Shown one piece after another: positions 31,800-44,643 of a stretch of 64,000 nucleotides of DNA. The translations under genes and the position numbers were made by a program. Below the pieces are notes generated by a model. The model had not been told where the DNA came from. It searched no databases and was given only the letters and a program-made list of their open reading frames with translations. The DNA comes from Avena insularis. Lineage: Eukaryota > Streptophyta > Magnoliopsida > Poales > Poaceae. The DNA lies in assembly GCA_023614405.1 (NCBI GenBank), contig CM042693.1, positions 332,923,527 through 332,987,526 on the forward strand. Reading direction: 5' to 3'. Numbering within the stretch: position 1 is the stretch's first letter; every line of letters begins with the position of its first letter.

Positions 31800-33097
31800 T
31801 GTAGGGATACGGGTAGGCTACACTAGCGCAAATCAAAAAATTTCTACCACGTATACCAGGATTACTATTGTCATAGATCACGGGATTACCACTAGACGCG
31901 CAGTTGCGGAATTGATGAAGCGCGTCGAGGCAGTGCAGACGTTCCACGTCTCCTCTTTTTCCTCGTCCCACGAGCAGCTCTCCTTGCGTGGCTCATCCAA
32001 GCGCTACAGATGCAGCGCTTCCGAGGTATCCACACGTATAGGGTGGAAGCGTCAGACGTCGGACTGCTAGGTCCGCGCGTGCAACACATGCGTGAGGAGT
32101 GGCGGCTGGGAATGATATGAGGTCTCACCCTGGTCAGCTCACCCCACCCTCTCTTATATAGGCGTCTCTAGTGGGCTTCTACATTAACAGCCCATTAGTA
32201 GCCTAAGCCTGGTCTAATTCGGATCCAATCCTCATTAGGCTTCCAACCCCCTTAAGTGTGTGACCCTATAGGTTCATATGCGCATAGACATGACATGAAT
32301 ACACTTATTCTGTCAATAGTTGGTAGCGGCCTCTAGCAAGACGTGCCAACTCCTAAACGCATACAAAGATCATATCGGACGAACCATCACAAGGTTTAGT
32401 ACATGTCTTTCCCTTTTCCTCACGATATTTGGTCTAGATCCAAGTTGACCTCCCTTTCTCGATACCATGATTCGGAATCCCTTTACTAGGTTAACTCTTA
32501 ACCATAGGTAGCACGGCCATGCATTTCTGGATCCGATCACTCGAGGGGCCCAGAGATATCTCTCTCAAGTAGAGAGGGGCAAATCCCATCTTCATTGACC
32601 ATGCCTTGCAGCATGCTTCAGGACAAACCTGAAAGCTACCTTTATAACTACCCTGTTACGGTGCAGCGTTTGATAGCCCCAAAGTAGGTAGATCCACATC
32701 TCAAGTACATGCGACAATCTTAGGTCTAAGGTCAAAATATACACGATGTGTAGAGAGAGAGCTACAACTAATTGCCAATCTCAGGTTGGGTCAGTCCAAC
32801 CCCATGTTCATAACATGTGTCCACATCATTGGTTTGACATCTCCATGTCTATGACTTGCGAAACATAGTCATCAACCAATCGATGTGCTAGTCTAATATT
32901 CATGTGTGTCCTCACATGAACTCTGACTAGGGACAACTCTTAATAACCATACAAGTAAAGAGTTTCACAAAAAATTCACATAATTGCCAATCAATACAAG
33001 TTGCCTGATATGGATATTCAAGGAACATTACAATAACTCATGGATATATATGAAACATAATCATCTCTATGATTGCCTCTAGGGCATATTTCCTTCA
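31800..33097 (-). repeat. Copia-2 3' LTR
   Basis: Minus-strand start TGAAGGAAATATGCCCTAGAG, end CCCTACA. A 1298-bp direct repeat of 38429-39724 with scattered substitutions and small indels. Confidence 0.94.
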
Positions 33098-33109
33098 GTC
33101 TCCCACTTG
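33098..33109 (-). other. polypurine tract of Copia-2
   Basis: The minus strand reads AAGTGGGAGAC directly before the LTR start TGAAGG. This is the usual polypurine tract form in BARE/Angela elements. Confidence 0.88.
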
Positions 33110-33117
33110 CACTAGAG

Positions 33118-36100
33118 TCAATCTAAAATGTATCTAATACCAATTGCTCTTGTGTGCGCTTCATGCGCGGGCTGCGGGAGAGGCTTAGTCAAGGGATCAG
33201 CAACATTTGAGTCCGTATGTATTTTGCATATGATGACACTACCATCCTCAACGAACTCTCGAATCTGATGGTAACACATGCGAATATGTTTGTTCTTCTG
33301 GTGCTGTCTAGGTTCCTTGTCTTGTGCAATAGCACCATTGTTGTCACAATAAACATCCAAGGGATTGGACGGCATACGAACCACCCGAGAGCGATTAGGA
33401 AATTCCTAATCCAAACAGCTTCCTTTACGGCCTCTGAGGCAGCAATATATTCAGCTTCTGTTGAAGAGGAAGTCACCGTATCTTGCTTGGAACTTTTCCA
33501 GCTCACAGCACCACCATTCATGACAAACACATAACTTGATTGCGATTTCGAATCATCTGAGTCGTTAAGGTAACTCGCATCTGTGAAACCCTTTAAACTG
33601 AGTTCATCCTCACCTCCATAAACTAGGAACACATCCTTAGTCCTTTTTAAGTACTTAAGGATGTTCTTTACCGCTGTCCAGTGACCTTCACCTAGATCAG
33701 CCTGGTATCTTCTCATAACACTTAAAGCATAGGAAACATCTGGGCGAGTACAAATCATTGCATACATGATGGATCCAATAGTCGAAGCATATGGAACCCT
33801 ACTCATGCGCTCACGCTCATCAGTAGTCGAAGGACACTGAGTCTTGCTGAGTTTTATGCCATCAGACATGGGCAAGAACCCCTTCTTAGCCTCTTCCATG
33901 CTGAACCGTTTCAACACTTTGTCAATGTATGTACTCTGGCTTAATCCAATTAGCCTCCTTGATCTATCTCTATAGATATTGATGCCCAGAATATATGCCG
34001 CTTCTCCCAAGTCCTTCATCGAAAAACTATTTTTCAATGAGGTCTTAACAGACTCGAGCATAGGAATGTCATTTCCAATCAGCAATATGTCATCTACATA
34101 TAAGATTAGAAATACCAGCGCTCTCCCACTTTCCTTCTTGTAAACACAAGGTTCTTGTTCGTTTTTGATGAAGCCAAACTCCTTTACAACTTCATCAAAT
34201 CGAATATTCCAACTCCGAGATGCTTGCTTCAGCCCATAAATGGACTTCAAGAGTTTGCATACCTTTCCAGCATTGTTTGGATCGACAAAACCTTTGGGCT
34301 GCATCATATACACGTCCTCAGTTAGGATTCCATTTAGGAAAGCCGTCTTGACATCCATCTGCCATATTTCATACTCGAAATGTGCAGCAATGGCTAGAAT
34401 TATCCGTATAGATTTAAGCATCGCTACGGGCGAGAAAGTCTCGTCGTAGTCAACTCCTTGAACTTGTCGAAAACCTTTTGCAACAAGTCGAGCTTTATGG
34501 ATGTGAACATTTCCATCCATATCAATCTTCTTCTTATAGATCCATTTGCACTCGATGGCTTTAAAACCATCAGGCAGGTCAACCAAGTTCCAAACTTGAT
34601 TGTCTCCCATGGACTCTATCTCGGATCTCATGGCGATCAGCCATTTCTCAGAGTCTGGGTCCACCATCGCTTCTGCATAGGTCGCAGGCTCATCATTGTC
34701 TAACAATAATAATTCCCGCGCTTCGCGGAGCCTCGCCGACCTTCGTGGTTGTGGTGCTTCTGTTGCCACGGGTTCCTCAACTTGTTCTGCTACAATAGCA
34801 TCACTCGTAGAAGCATCCCCAATTGGCTCTTCTTGAACTTCTTCAAGTCGCACCGACCTTCCACTTGTTCCCTTTGTGAGAAACTCTTTCTCTAGGAAAA
34901 CACCGCTACGAGCGACAAACACTTTGCCCTCCTCTCGGTTGTAGAAGTAATACCCTAAAGTTTCCACCGGATATCCCACGAAAATGCACTTATCCGATTT
35001 GGGTGTTAGCTTGTCCGACTGAAGTCGCTTGACAAATGCATCACAACCCCAAATCTTTAGAAAAGACAAACTGGGATTCTTTCCAGTCCACATCTCATAT
35101 GGTGTCTTAACTACGGATTTAGATGGTACCCTATTAAGTGTGAAAGCTGCCGTTTCTAGAGCGTAACCCCAAAATGACAATGGTAAATCCGACTGGCTCA
35201 TCATAGATCGAACCATGTCCAACAAAGTTCGATTACGCCGTTTGGAGACCCCATTCCTTTGAGGTGTTCCGGGCGGCGTAAGTTGTGGAACAATTCCGCA
35301 ACTCTTAAGATGATCGCTAAACTCGTGACTCAAATATTCACCTCCACGATCAGATCGCAAGGCCTTTATTTTCTTGCCACGTTGATTCTCTACTTCACTC
35401 TGAAACTCTTTGAACTTTTCAAAAGTTTCAGACTTATGCCTCATCAAGTAGACATAACCATATCTACTGAAATCATCAGTGAAAGTAATGAAGTAGTGAT
35501 ATCCTCCTCTGGCTGTCGTGCTCATTGGCCCACATACATCAGTATGTATGAGTTCCAACAAGTCTGTCGCTCTCTCGGGTAAACCCGAAAAAGGTGACTT
35601 GGTCATCTTTCCAAGTAAACAAGCCTGACATGTCTCGTATGATTCAAAATCAAACGAAGTTAGAAGACCATCACCATGGAGCTTCTTCATGCGCTTTTCA
35701 CTTATATGCCCCAAACGACAATGCCATAAATAGGTAGGACTGAAATCGTTAGGCCGAAGCCTTTTAGAACTAACATTGTAAACAGATGCATCATCAAGAT
35801 TTAAAATAAATAACCCATTCACAATGGGAGCATTAGCCATAAACATATCATTCTTAGAGATTACATAACCATTGTTCATACTCGCAAATGAATATCCATC
35901 CTTCATCAAACATGAAGGTGATAAAATGTTTCGACCCATACTTGGAATGTAATAACAATTATTCAACTCCATATTAAATCCTGACGGAAGGTGAAGTTGC
36001 ATGACGCCGACGAACAATGCAGCAACCCTTGCTTTATTTCCGACGCGAAAATCCACTTCGCCTTTCTGCACTTCTCTAGTCCTTATTAGCCCCTGCATCG

Positions 36101-37046
36101 AATTGCAAATATGAGCAACCGATCCGGTATCAAATACCCAAGAGTTAACATAGGAATCAGCGAGAAGAATGTCCACAACATTTAAAACAAGCGTACCTGA
36201 GTTGGAAGTACTCTTACTTCCACTCTTCTTCAAAGAAGCCTGGTACTTGCTGCAGTTTCTCTTCCAGTGGCCATGTTCATGACAAAAGAAGCACTCAGTG
36301 TCTTCTACAGGTCCAGCCTTTTGCTTGGGTGCATACTTAGGGATCGTATCCTTATCCTTGCCCTTCTTCTTCCAAGAAGTACCCTTTTTCTTGAAGCTAG
36401 GCTTGTTCTGCACAGCCATCACATGGCTATGCCCTGCACACTTCTTCATGTCACTTTCTGCTGTTTTAAGCATCCCACATAATTCATTAAGGCCCTTCTC
36501 CACCCCATGCATATGGTAGTTCGAAATGAACTGCCCATAGCTGGATGGAAGAGACGCCAAAATGAAGTCGGGCCAACTTGGCCTAGTGGAAAACCAAGCT
36601 TTTCCAAAGTCCTGATCAGAACCAACCATTTTGATCACATGGGGGCCTACAGCTGCTCCCTCTGCTAGCTTGCATTCGACAAAGGACTTGGCAACATTGT
36701 ACCTCTCAGTCCTTGCCTAATCTTGGAACATGTCCTTAAGCGCAACGATCATATCGTAGGCATCCTGATCCTCAAACTTCTTTTGGAGCTCAGGTTCCAT
36801 GCATGCAAGCATAAGGCAGCTAACCTCAAGAGAATCATCACATGCTCTCTTGTAGGCGTTCTTTAGGGCAGCAGATGCATTATCAGCAGGTTCATCGGGG
36901 ATTGGGGTATCCAGAACCGTTTCCTTTTTATCATACCTGAGAACAATTCTCAGGTTACAGACCCAGTCCGAATAGTTTGTTACATTAAGTTTATCTTTGT
37001 CAAGAATCGAACGCAAAGAAAAAGGTGATGTAGTGTTCGGTGCCAT
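33118..37046 (-). pseudogene. Copia-2 gag-pol polyprotein
   Basis: A single polyprotein from ATG 37044-37046 (MAPNTTSPFSLRSILDKDKL). An amber at 36717-36719 follows FQD, where CAG (Gln) is expected; the same frame then stays open from 36716 to about 33390. A 1-base loss after ALGW/ALG moves the RNase H end to the 33118-33384 frame (DVYCDNNGAIA, HIRMCYHQIREFVEDGS, VADPLTKPL). Domains in order: gag core, zinc knuckle CFFCHEHGHWKRNC, protease FDTGS, integrase (HTDVCGP, SDRGGEY, then QRNGVSKRRN), RT with LILYVDDILLIGND, and RNase H with STEAEYIA. The third catalytic integrase residue is Lys (codon 35241-35243) instead of Glu. Confidence 0.94.
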
Positions 37047-38414
37047 TGATCTACAACATAAAACATGCAAAATACTAAACCATGTAACCATGAAAGAGTA
37101 AAACATATTAAACAATTTAATAGAATATACTCCCACTTAAATCAATATCCCTCTATTGATACTAAGTGATTCAAGATCCACAATTAACAAGTCGACTAGT
37201 GAGCTTTAGCATCACTGCTAGAAGACAAGGTAAATCGGTAAGCAACACTTGCTAATCATATCACATATGACTCTTGTTGTTGGGTGACATCTCTATGTCA
37301 AAACTAGGCGCCCAACCTTTATGCCCCAAGGTCCTTAACTGTTAAGATGACCTTGTCAAGTTCACCAACCCTTATGCGTGTAGGTATCTGATACAAACCC
37401 ATCCAGCCAAGGAAAACCGCGGCACCCTAATTTCATAGGCCCACCAACGATTGTATAGGGCATAGGATGGTGCAAGGTTTGGTTGGGAGGGCATGGTTTA
37501 ACTTAAACTTTGTGAGGGATCGTTCTACTTCTGTCATCTAAGCATGCATAGTAGTAAAACGCATAAGAATAACATTCACATAGATGTGACACAGTATGGC
37601 CCATTTTCTCATGGTGATCTCCATCGCCATAGAACCTGTCCACCATGATGATATCCATATTCATGTTCCATGTGCGCCATCCTCCAAGTGATGAGTCCTC
37701 CAAGAAATAATACAAGCTATTACTCCTAACAGCTAGTAATCAAAACTACATAGTATTGGGATCATCACAAGTTGGCACGCAGGCCATTACAATAATTGAC
37801 AACACACATGGCTCCAGCCGTGTTGCCCTACTCATGACACGTAGGTCATGTTAAATTTCTAACATGCATCACATACACATATGGGCCATACTGATCACAT
37901 ACATCCTGCAAAAACAAGTTATGCATAGAATCGCATTCTACCGGATCATGTGACATTGCAGCACATAGTTACCTTAACGAGATACAAAAGGGGCTACGAT
38001 TAAGAGGGGTCTAGGGGGTCTCCCCCTGCGGGGTTCGAAGGGGAAGCGCCCCTCGCGGTATCTTCACAATTTTCTTCAAGGATTTTGATCGGCAAATCAA
38101 ATTTACCATAAACCGACTCCTGTCCCGATTCAATCAAACTCCTTTGATCACGGTACATCGATTTTAGATCTAGGTTCCGATTCAATCAATCATATTGATC
38201 TTCGCGTGATTCAACGGGATTTATGTGTCACTGTCTACCCCGATGGCGGAAACCAACCGGTAGGGGTAAGTCGTTCGACAACCTCAGAATTACGATCATA
38301 GAAAGCAAGATCATAGATCAATCCTGAACCACTGCCATATAAACGATCACATCATTCATATCAATCTGCATATCACCATATGCAAACATCCCGAAACTAT
38401 AACTGAACAGCATC
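37047..38414 (-). other. Copia-2 untranslated leader
   Basis: About 1.37 kb between the primer site and the gag ATG, with no convincing ORF. This is the normal position and length of the BARE/Angela leader, which in this group carries dimerisation and packaging signals. Specific signals cannot be assigned by eye. Confidence 0.6.
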
Positions 38415-38427
38415 GGCTCTGATACCA
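38415..38427 (-). other. primer-binding site of Copia-2
   Basis: The minus strand reads TGGTATCAGAGCC one base from the 5' LTR end. It is complementary to the initiator Met-tRNA 3' end. Confidence 0.9.
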
Positions 38428-38428
38428 C

Positions 38429-39724
38429 TATAGGGATACGGGTAGGCTACACTAGCACAAATCAAAAAAATTCTACCACGTATACCAGGATTACTGTTGT
38501 CATAGATCACGGGATTACCACTAGACGCACAGTTGCGGAATTGATGAAGCGCGTCGAGGCAGTGCAGACGTTCCACGTCTCCTCTTTTTCCTCGTCCCAC
38601 GAGCAGCTCTCCTTGCGCGGCTCGTCCAAGCGCTACAGATGCAGCGCCTCCGAGGTATCCACACGTACAGGGTGGAAGCGTCAGACGTCGGACTGCTAGG
38701 TCCACGCGTGCAACACAGGCGTGAGGAGTGGCGGCTGGGAATGATCTGAGGTCTCACCCTGGTCAGCTCGCCCCACCCTCTCTTATATAGGCGTCTCTCG
38801 TGGGCTTCTACATTAGCAGCCCATTAGTAGCCTAAGCCTGGTCTAATTCGGATCCAATCCTCATTAGGCTTCTAGCCCCCTTAAGTGTGTGACCCTATAG
38901 ATTCATATGCGCATGGACATGACATGAATACACTTATTCTGTCAATAGTTGGTAGCGGCCTCTAGCAAGACGTGCCAACTCCTAAACGCATACAAAGATC
39001 ATATCGGACGAACCATCACAAGGTTTAGTACATGTCTTTCCCTTTTCCTCACGATATTTGGTCTAGCTCCAAGCTGACCTCCCTTTCTCGATACCGTGAT
39101 TCGGAATCCCTTTACTAGGTTAACTCTTAACCATAGGTAGCACGGCCATGCATTTCTGGATCCGATCACTCGTGGGGCCCAGAGATATCTCTCTCAAGTA
39201 GAGAGGGGCAAATCCCATCTTGATTGACCATGCCTTGCAGCATGCTTCAGGACAAACCCGAAAGATACCTTTATAACTACCCTGTTACGATGCAGCGTTT
39301 GATAGCCCCAAAGTAGGTCGATCCACATCTCAAGTACATGCGACAATCTCAGGTCTAAGGACAAAACGTACACGATGTGCAGAGAGAGAGCTACAACTAA
39401 TTGCCGCCTCAAAGTTGTCGGTCAACCCCATGTTCATAACATGTGTCCACATCATTGGTTTGACATCTCCATGTCTATGACTTGCGAAACATTGTCATCA
39501 ACCAATCGATGTGCTAGTCTAATATTCATGTGTGTCCTCACATGAACTCTGACTAGGGACAACTCTTAAATAACCATACAAGTAAAGAGTTTCACAAACA
39601 ATTCACATAATTTCCAATCAATACAAGTTGCCTGATATGGATATTCAAGGAACATTACAATAACTCATGGATACATATGAAATATAATCATCTCTATGAT
39701 TGCCTCTAGGGCATATTTTCTTCA
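38429..39724 (-). repeat. Copia-2 5' LTR
   Basis: Partner of 31800-33097. Minus-strand start TGAAGAAAATATGCC. The end reads CCCTATA instead of CCCTACA, so the terminal CA has mutated at one base from the edge. Confidence 0.93.
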
Positions 39725-41065
39725 TTTTTGCGGCCACGTTCGCACCGACGGCCTTGGATTTGGCTGCTTCAGGTATAACCATGGTTGTGAAATACCAGTC
39801 TTCTCTTTCGACGCTCTTTGCCCATCTGACACGGAACATCGGCACCTTTTCTCCACAGTAGTCGAGCTCCCAGATCTCCTCGATTCTTCCGTAGAATCTT
39901 TCCTTCACGTTGTCATCGGTGTAGAATTCCGACGTTACACCTGAGTTCTGATAATCACACTTGTTGTCCTTTTCCTCCGTGTAGAATGTGTAGCCGTTGA
40001 TATCATACGCCTGATAGGTCACCAGGTTTTGCATCGGTCCCTGCGACAAGATGAATATGATCTTTTCAGTGTCAGAAGAATGCGATCGCGGGGGATTATC
40101 AAGGAGCGTCTGCCTAAACCAACGCGTGAAATCTGAGTTGTGCTCTTTGATTATTTCTCCCTGCGTCCTCTGTATGCCCCGGTCACTGTACTTCTTCTCG
40201 ATTAACCTGTTGTGATAGGAAAGTACCATACCACTTTTCGAGGTGCTTTCTTCCCTTTCTTGTATCGACTCACGCCGCACACCGGACATGTGGTTTTCTT
40301 CGGGTCCTCGCCCCAATAAATGATGCAATCGTTGATGCATACGTGATATCTAACATGCAGTAGATCGAGAGGACAGACGATTTTCTTGGCGTCCTCGATA
40401 CTAGTTGGACATGTGTTCCTCTCCGGGAGACGATCGTGCTAGAATGCCATCATATCGTCGAAGCTTGCGTCGCTCAATTTGTGTTTTGCCTTCATCTCCA
40501 TAGCCTTGAGCGTTACATTCAACCGGGTATCATCGGGTCTGCATCCTTAATACAATGGAGTAATCGCGTCTTTCTCAAGTTGTGCAAGCTTGGCTTTCTC
40601 TCTAGCGGTAGCCCTGGCATTACTCGTCTGCTTGAGAAGCAGCTCTTGCACATAAGGGTCCTGCACCCAGCCTGACGTTGTTCCATCGTCGTCTGCTCCT
40701 CCGACATCTAGATCATCATCATCCCGGTCTGCTTCCACACCTTCACCATCTCCAGGAGACTCTTCATCATCTCGCCCGTTCTCGCCGTGATGATGATCAT
40801 CGTCATGTTGCCCACCTTCACCGTCTCCATCGTCTTCGTCATCGCTTATCCAACGAGTGTATCCATCCATGAAACCATGGCGGAGCAGGTGCGCTTGCAG
40901 ATTCCCGGAATCTGGGTCGATCACCCAGTTGAGTTTGCATCTTCTGCACGAACATCTTATATCCGTCTTGTTATTTCGTATCATGTCGGCCGTCGCACAT
41001 TTCAAAAATCTAGCCACAATGCCTTCGCTCATTATGCGGACCATTTTTGCCTGCACGGTGTACAC
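39725..41065 (-). pseudogene. CACTA TNP2-type transposase, N-terminal and DUF4216 parts with the core deleted
   Basis: The minus strand from 41065 carries the transposase-associated N-terminal domain (DIRCSCRRCKLNWV, LLRHGFMDGYTRW), an acidic Asp/Glu-rich stretch and VQDPYVQELLLKQ. A second frame holds TNP2 start text (KHKLSDASFDDMMAF, HVRYHVCINDCIIYWG, TTCPVCGVSRY) near 40480-40250. It then jumps straight to the late segment VLSYHNRLIEKKYSDRG and DUF4216 (EEIWELDYCGEKVPMFRVRW, WYFTTMVIPEAAKSKAV). The central catalytic region is missing, so the gene cannot make transposase. A likely splice acceptor GTGCAG lies just inside 41050. Confidence 0.85.
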
Positions 41066-41699
41066 GGTACAATTAGAAGTCTATTAGAACCACATAATGA
41101 ATGCATGCATGCAATGGTCGATAGAAAATTTCGGCATGACCTATCCTCAAATTAGAACCTTTACGAAATGCCAAAGTCTTACCAAAATGGAAATGAATCA
41201 ACATTTTGGCAAAACAAATGGCAACTTGTTCACACACAAACACAAGAGAGAGACCGATCCATACACACATGAACATATCATTATCCTCTCCATATACACA
41301 TGCATATGAGCATCGAGACTCTCCATATATATACACACATGACCATCGTGATCCTCTCCATACACACATCATGAGCATCAATCATCTACATACATATGAG
41401 CACATCCTTACATGGACAACTTATCGATATGAGAGACCGAGATCACGAGAAGATGGAAAGGAGAGGTGCGCGCGAGACCGGCCGAGAAGGATATGCAAGA
41501 GACCGAAGAGCTTCCTCTATTACGTATGTAACATCCAAGGCAAGTTCCACATGCTAAAAATGGTGAATGAGTGGAGAAATTGAGGTGGGAAGGAGAAGGA
41601 TACCGACTAGATATAAGGAGGAAGAAGAAGGGGAAAGTGAAGTGTGAGGTGGTAGTGATCACACATGTGCACAAAGTGGAGCTACCAAAAAAATACTGG
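41066..41699. other. CACTA transposase leader region
   Basis: Upstream (minus sense) of the first recognised transposase exon. Contains cggcatgacct and aatcaacattttggcaaaa near 41130-41220, echoed in the ORF2 leader. It also has a tract of cacacatgaacat / ctctccatatacacatg repeats (41225-41410). No coding exon identified. Confidence 0.5.
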
Positions 41700-42089
41700 T
41701 CGACACAACAGTGGTGCACATGCCCCTAGTGCGCCACAGACAAAACACAACCGTGGCGCACATGGCCCTAGTGCGCCACGGATGTGTCTGTACATTTACA
41801 GAACAAAGAGGCCTCCACTTAGGCATAGCGCACCCCCTCCGCGTGCGCCACGGTTAACCATAACATCCATAGCGCACCTTCCCCATGTGCGCTACAGATA
41901 TGCGGCATGCGGCCAGCTGGGCCCTGGCCCACACACATCTGTGGCGCACCATCACCATGTGCGCCACAGTTGTTGTAGTTACTAGTAGGGCACTGCCCAC
42001 AGGTGAGCCACGCCTGTTTTACCCGTGGGGCACTTCAACCACGTGAGCCATGGAAGTTTGGATTACCTATAGCCGTTTTCCTAGTAGTG
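41700..42089. repeat. CACTA right terminal and subterminal repeats
   Basis: Multiple GTGGCGCAC/GTGCGCCAC and TAGCGCAC/GTGCGCTA motifs in facing pairs, ending in TTTTCCTAGTAGTG at 42089. This is the transposon's 5' end by gene direction. Confidence 0.92.
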
Positions 42090-42092
42090 CTC

Positions 42093-44627
42093 ACCCCTTC
42101 GTCCCCAAATCCCGCGCCCGTAGACGACGCCGTCACCGCCTGTTTCCCCCTTCACTGCTGCAAATGAATTCGCTTAATTGGCATTGATTCGCAGCGTGAT
42201 GGCCGCCCCTGCTCCGGCTACTTAAGCACCACCTCGCTGCGGTCATTTCCCCGCACCAAGCCCCCACTTAGCGCCCCCAGGCTGCTAGTATTCAAGCTTG
42301 CACCGCCGCTGCCCGACGAACGACAGTGAGTGATTCCGGTGAGTTCCGTCCATCCCGTGCCCTCTGGTTCACCCTGTCATGCTCGCCGCCCTCTTGCGTG
42401 TCTAACCGTGTCCCTGGTTCATCCTATATCCCCCAGGTCGCCGTCCTTGTCAACCGCCAAAAGCACCTGAAGCACCAACCAACTCCGGCGAGCGATTCTG
42501 GTAAAATCCGCACGCCCCTTGCCTTATAGTTTAAACCACTATGTGCGCCGCGTATTTGCGCAGTCACTGATGCCCTTCGCTTGCCTTCGTGTGACCTAGG
42601 TCGTCGCCTCCATCGCTGTTTGCGAAAGCCAGACGCCAGCAGCAACTCCGACGAGCTCCTACGCCTACGTCCGTGCGCCCCTGTCCAAGCAACTGCACCT
42701 TGAGCATCCTTGTGTCCGTGCGAACCTGGTAAGCCACGCCACCATCCCCTTTACCCCCTAGCATGACCATTGCATCGCCATCACGCCAGCCGCTCACTTT
42801 TGGTCGCTCGATCCAGAGCCGTAGGATTTAGATCGTACGCCTTTGTTAGATCACTTATTCAAAACGTTATTGTCAGTTCTGGTCCTCAGGATCTAACTTA
42901 GATCTAACGGCCAATCGCAGATCCGCCAATCGGGCCAACCGCATGCCACGTGTCTGTGTTTTTGATTTAAAATCTGTTTTTAGATCTATTAACTTTTCAA
43001 ACTTGTAAAATTCATATCTTTTGATCTGTTTGTCCAAAAATTGCAAATAATATATCAATTGATTCAGAAAATTAAGACCTACAATCCTATGGCCTTGAAA
43101 TGGTAATTTTCTTCTGGAAAAATAGGATGATTTGCAGAACCAATTATAGGCTTATTTTGACTATATAAAATGTTTAGAAAATTGTTTTAAAGCAAATTTG
43201 AGTTTGTTTAGACTTTAGATAGTTTAATTTTTTTTAGTACTGTTTGGTTTGACTTGTTTAGTGTAGAAAATCATTCCATTGCATTTACATGCATTCATAT
43301 GTGTTTTTGTTTGAATTATTGAATGTGAATTTGGTGTTATGATTTTATGTGTAGATTTTGGTGATTGTGATTGTGAGGATTGTTCCCACTCCCCCAACTA
43401 TCAAGGCAAGTGATGCTCCATATTTTTGTCCTATTATTTTGACTATGCACTAGTGTTATTTTGAGTAGGACTTGCATGGATATTTTGCTAAGTATATACT
43501 ATGCTATGCCTTAGGAAATCCTAGTAGTTGTTGTCTTAGTAGAATTTTCCCTAAGTTAAGATTCTTGCTACTAGTATGCTTAGCCTAGCTAGTAGAATAC
43601 AAGGGTGGATTATTCATGCTATGAATTATTGCTAAGTCTATGACTTGTGTTTTTGATTAATAAAACAACTATGTGAATGAATCACCTGGGTGGAATGGTA
43701 TGGTTGGATAATGTTGAGTGGTTACACAAGGCCCATGTATATGGTTTACCTTGTGTATCACACTTGTGGATTGCCACCCAGGAACAAACGGATTTGAGAT
43801 GTTTAGTGTTGAGAAGCTTCTAGTAAAACCACATGGCATATGGGCTCTGCCTTGACCAACTAGGTTGCAAGAACTTAGCCAGATGGACAGTTGGTGGTAG
43901 GGTTGATAGGATGGAACGCGTCCATGGTGGTCTAAGGGAATGATTTTGAAAAGTCTCGTCTTGATGCATGTCGAGTCTTGTGGGGAAAGTGCACCACCTC
44001 TCAAGAGGGTAAAACCTAAGTACTTAGCCGTGTCCCCGACAACGGACAATTTCAGCATCAAAGACATTGAAGCAATAAAGGATCTCCTCATCCCAATTTC
44101 TAAGTTAAAACTTGTGGTTGAACAAGGGTAAAGGTTCACCAATGTCTATTGGTGGTTCCTTGGGTGTTTTTGTCAAACAAAAACTTAGTGTTTTCAACTA
44201 ATAAGTCAAAACCTTATTTTGAGCAATGCCAGCCTGAACTACACTTAGCCTAATTCATATAGATGTTAGATACTACTATACTACTATGGTATCACTTGCC
44301 AATACAATTCCAAATGATTGACCCTCTGTGGCTATAACTTATGATGTTGTAGGTTACTCTGATGGAGACTAGGGTTATGAGTCTACACTCAACATGTTTG
44401 CCTGTGGCACATGAAGATGAAGACTTATAGTTATTTACTTTATGTTATGAACTCCATGTATTAGCCTTGGGCTATTGATTTGTAAAAACTATGTTATCTC
44501 TGGAATGACGATGTAATAACGACCTTTGTATCTGTGTATTTCATCTTAAACTGTGGATTCTAGCATTTGATCCAGGGACTAGCATTGCAATCACAGGGGC
44601 CTTTACCTTAAATGGTGGGGTCTTACA
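42093..44627 (+). repeat. Gypsy-2 5' LTR, right segment
   Basis: Continues the LTR after the CACTA. It includes a GC-rich promoter-like part (42100-42800), an AT-rich part, and the end AATGGTGGGGTCTTACA before the primer site. Near-identical to 57365-59932 except for a divergent block around 42770-42955. Contains the phrase gatccagggactagcattg shared with the other LTR families in this window. Confidence 0.92.
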
Positions 44628-44629
44628 GA

Positions 44630-44643
44630 TGGTATCAGAGCAC
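44630..44643 (+). other. primer-binding site of Gypsy-2 (copy A)
   Basis: TGGTATCAGAGCAC two bases after the LTR end CTTACA. Initiator Met-tRNA type. Confidence 0.9.

Larger units (their letters stand above)
31800..39724 (-). mobile_element. Copia-2: nearly complete BARE/Angela-like Ty1/Copia element
   Basis: Inserted in the CACTA transposase gene. LTRs are 31800-33097 and 38429-39724. The primer site is 38415-38427 and the polypurine tract adjoins the left LTR. TSD is TTTTT at 39725-39729 versus TTTTC at 31795-31799, one mismatch. Pol order is protease, integrase, RT, RNase H. Only one stop and one 1-base frameshift break the polyprotein, but a catalytic integrase Glu is changed to Lys. The LTRs differ by few bases, so this is younger than Gypsy-1 and Copia-1. 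Confidence 0.94.
20253..42089 (-). mobile_element. CACTA (En/Spm-type) DNA transposon, 21.8 kb with nested elements
   Basis: The termini are CACTACTAGGAAAA at 20253 and its inverted copy TTTTCCTAGTAGTG ending at 42089. They are flanked by the 3-bp TSD CTC at 20250-20252 and 42090-42092. Both ends carry many subterminal GTGGCGCAC/GTGCGCCAC motifs, which in this superfamily bind transposition proteins. Two gene remnants lie on the minus strand: a TNP2-type transposase (41065 to about 31560, broken) and an ORF2 with a Ulp1-like end (29128 to 21968, broken). A solo LTR and a Copia element are nested inside. The transposase core is deleted, so it is non-autonomous. Confidence 0.96.

Noticed and set aside
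41097..41583. ORFs of 70-125 aa at 41097-41583 and their copies at 56364-56853
   Set aside because: Derived from cacacatgaacat/ctctccatacacac repeats in the CACTA leader. The reading frames change with small indels between the two copies, so they are not maintained.
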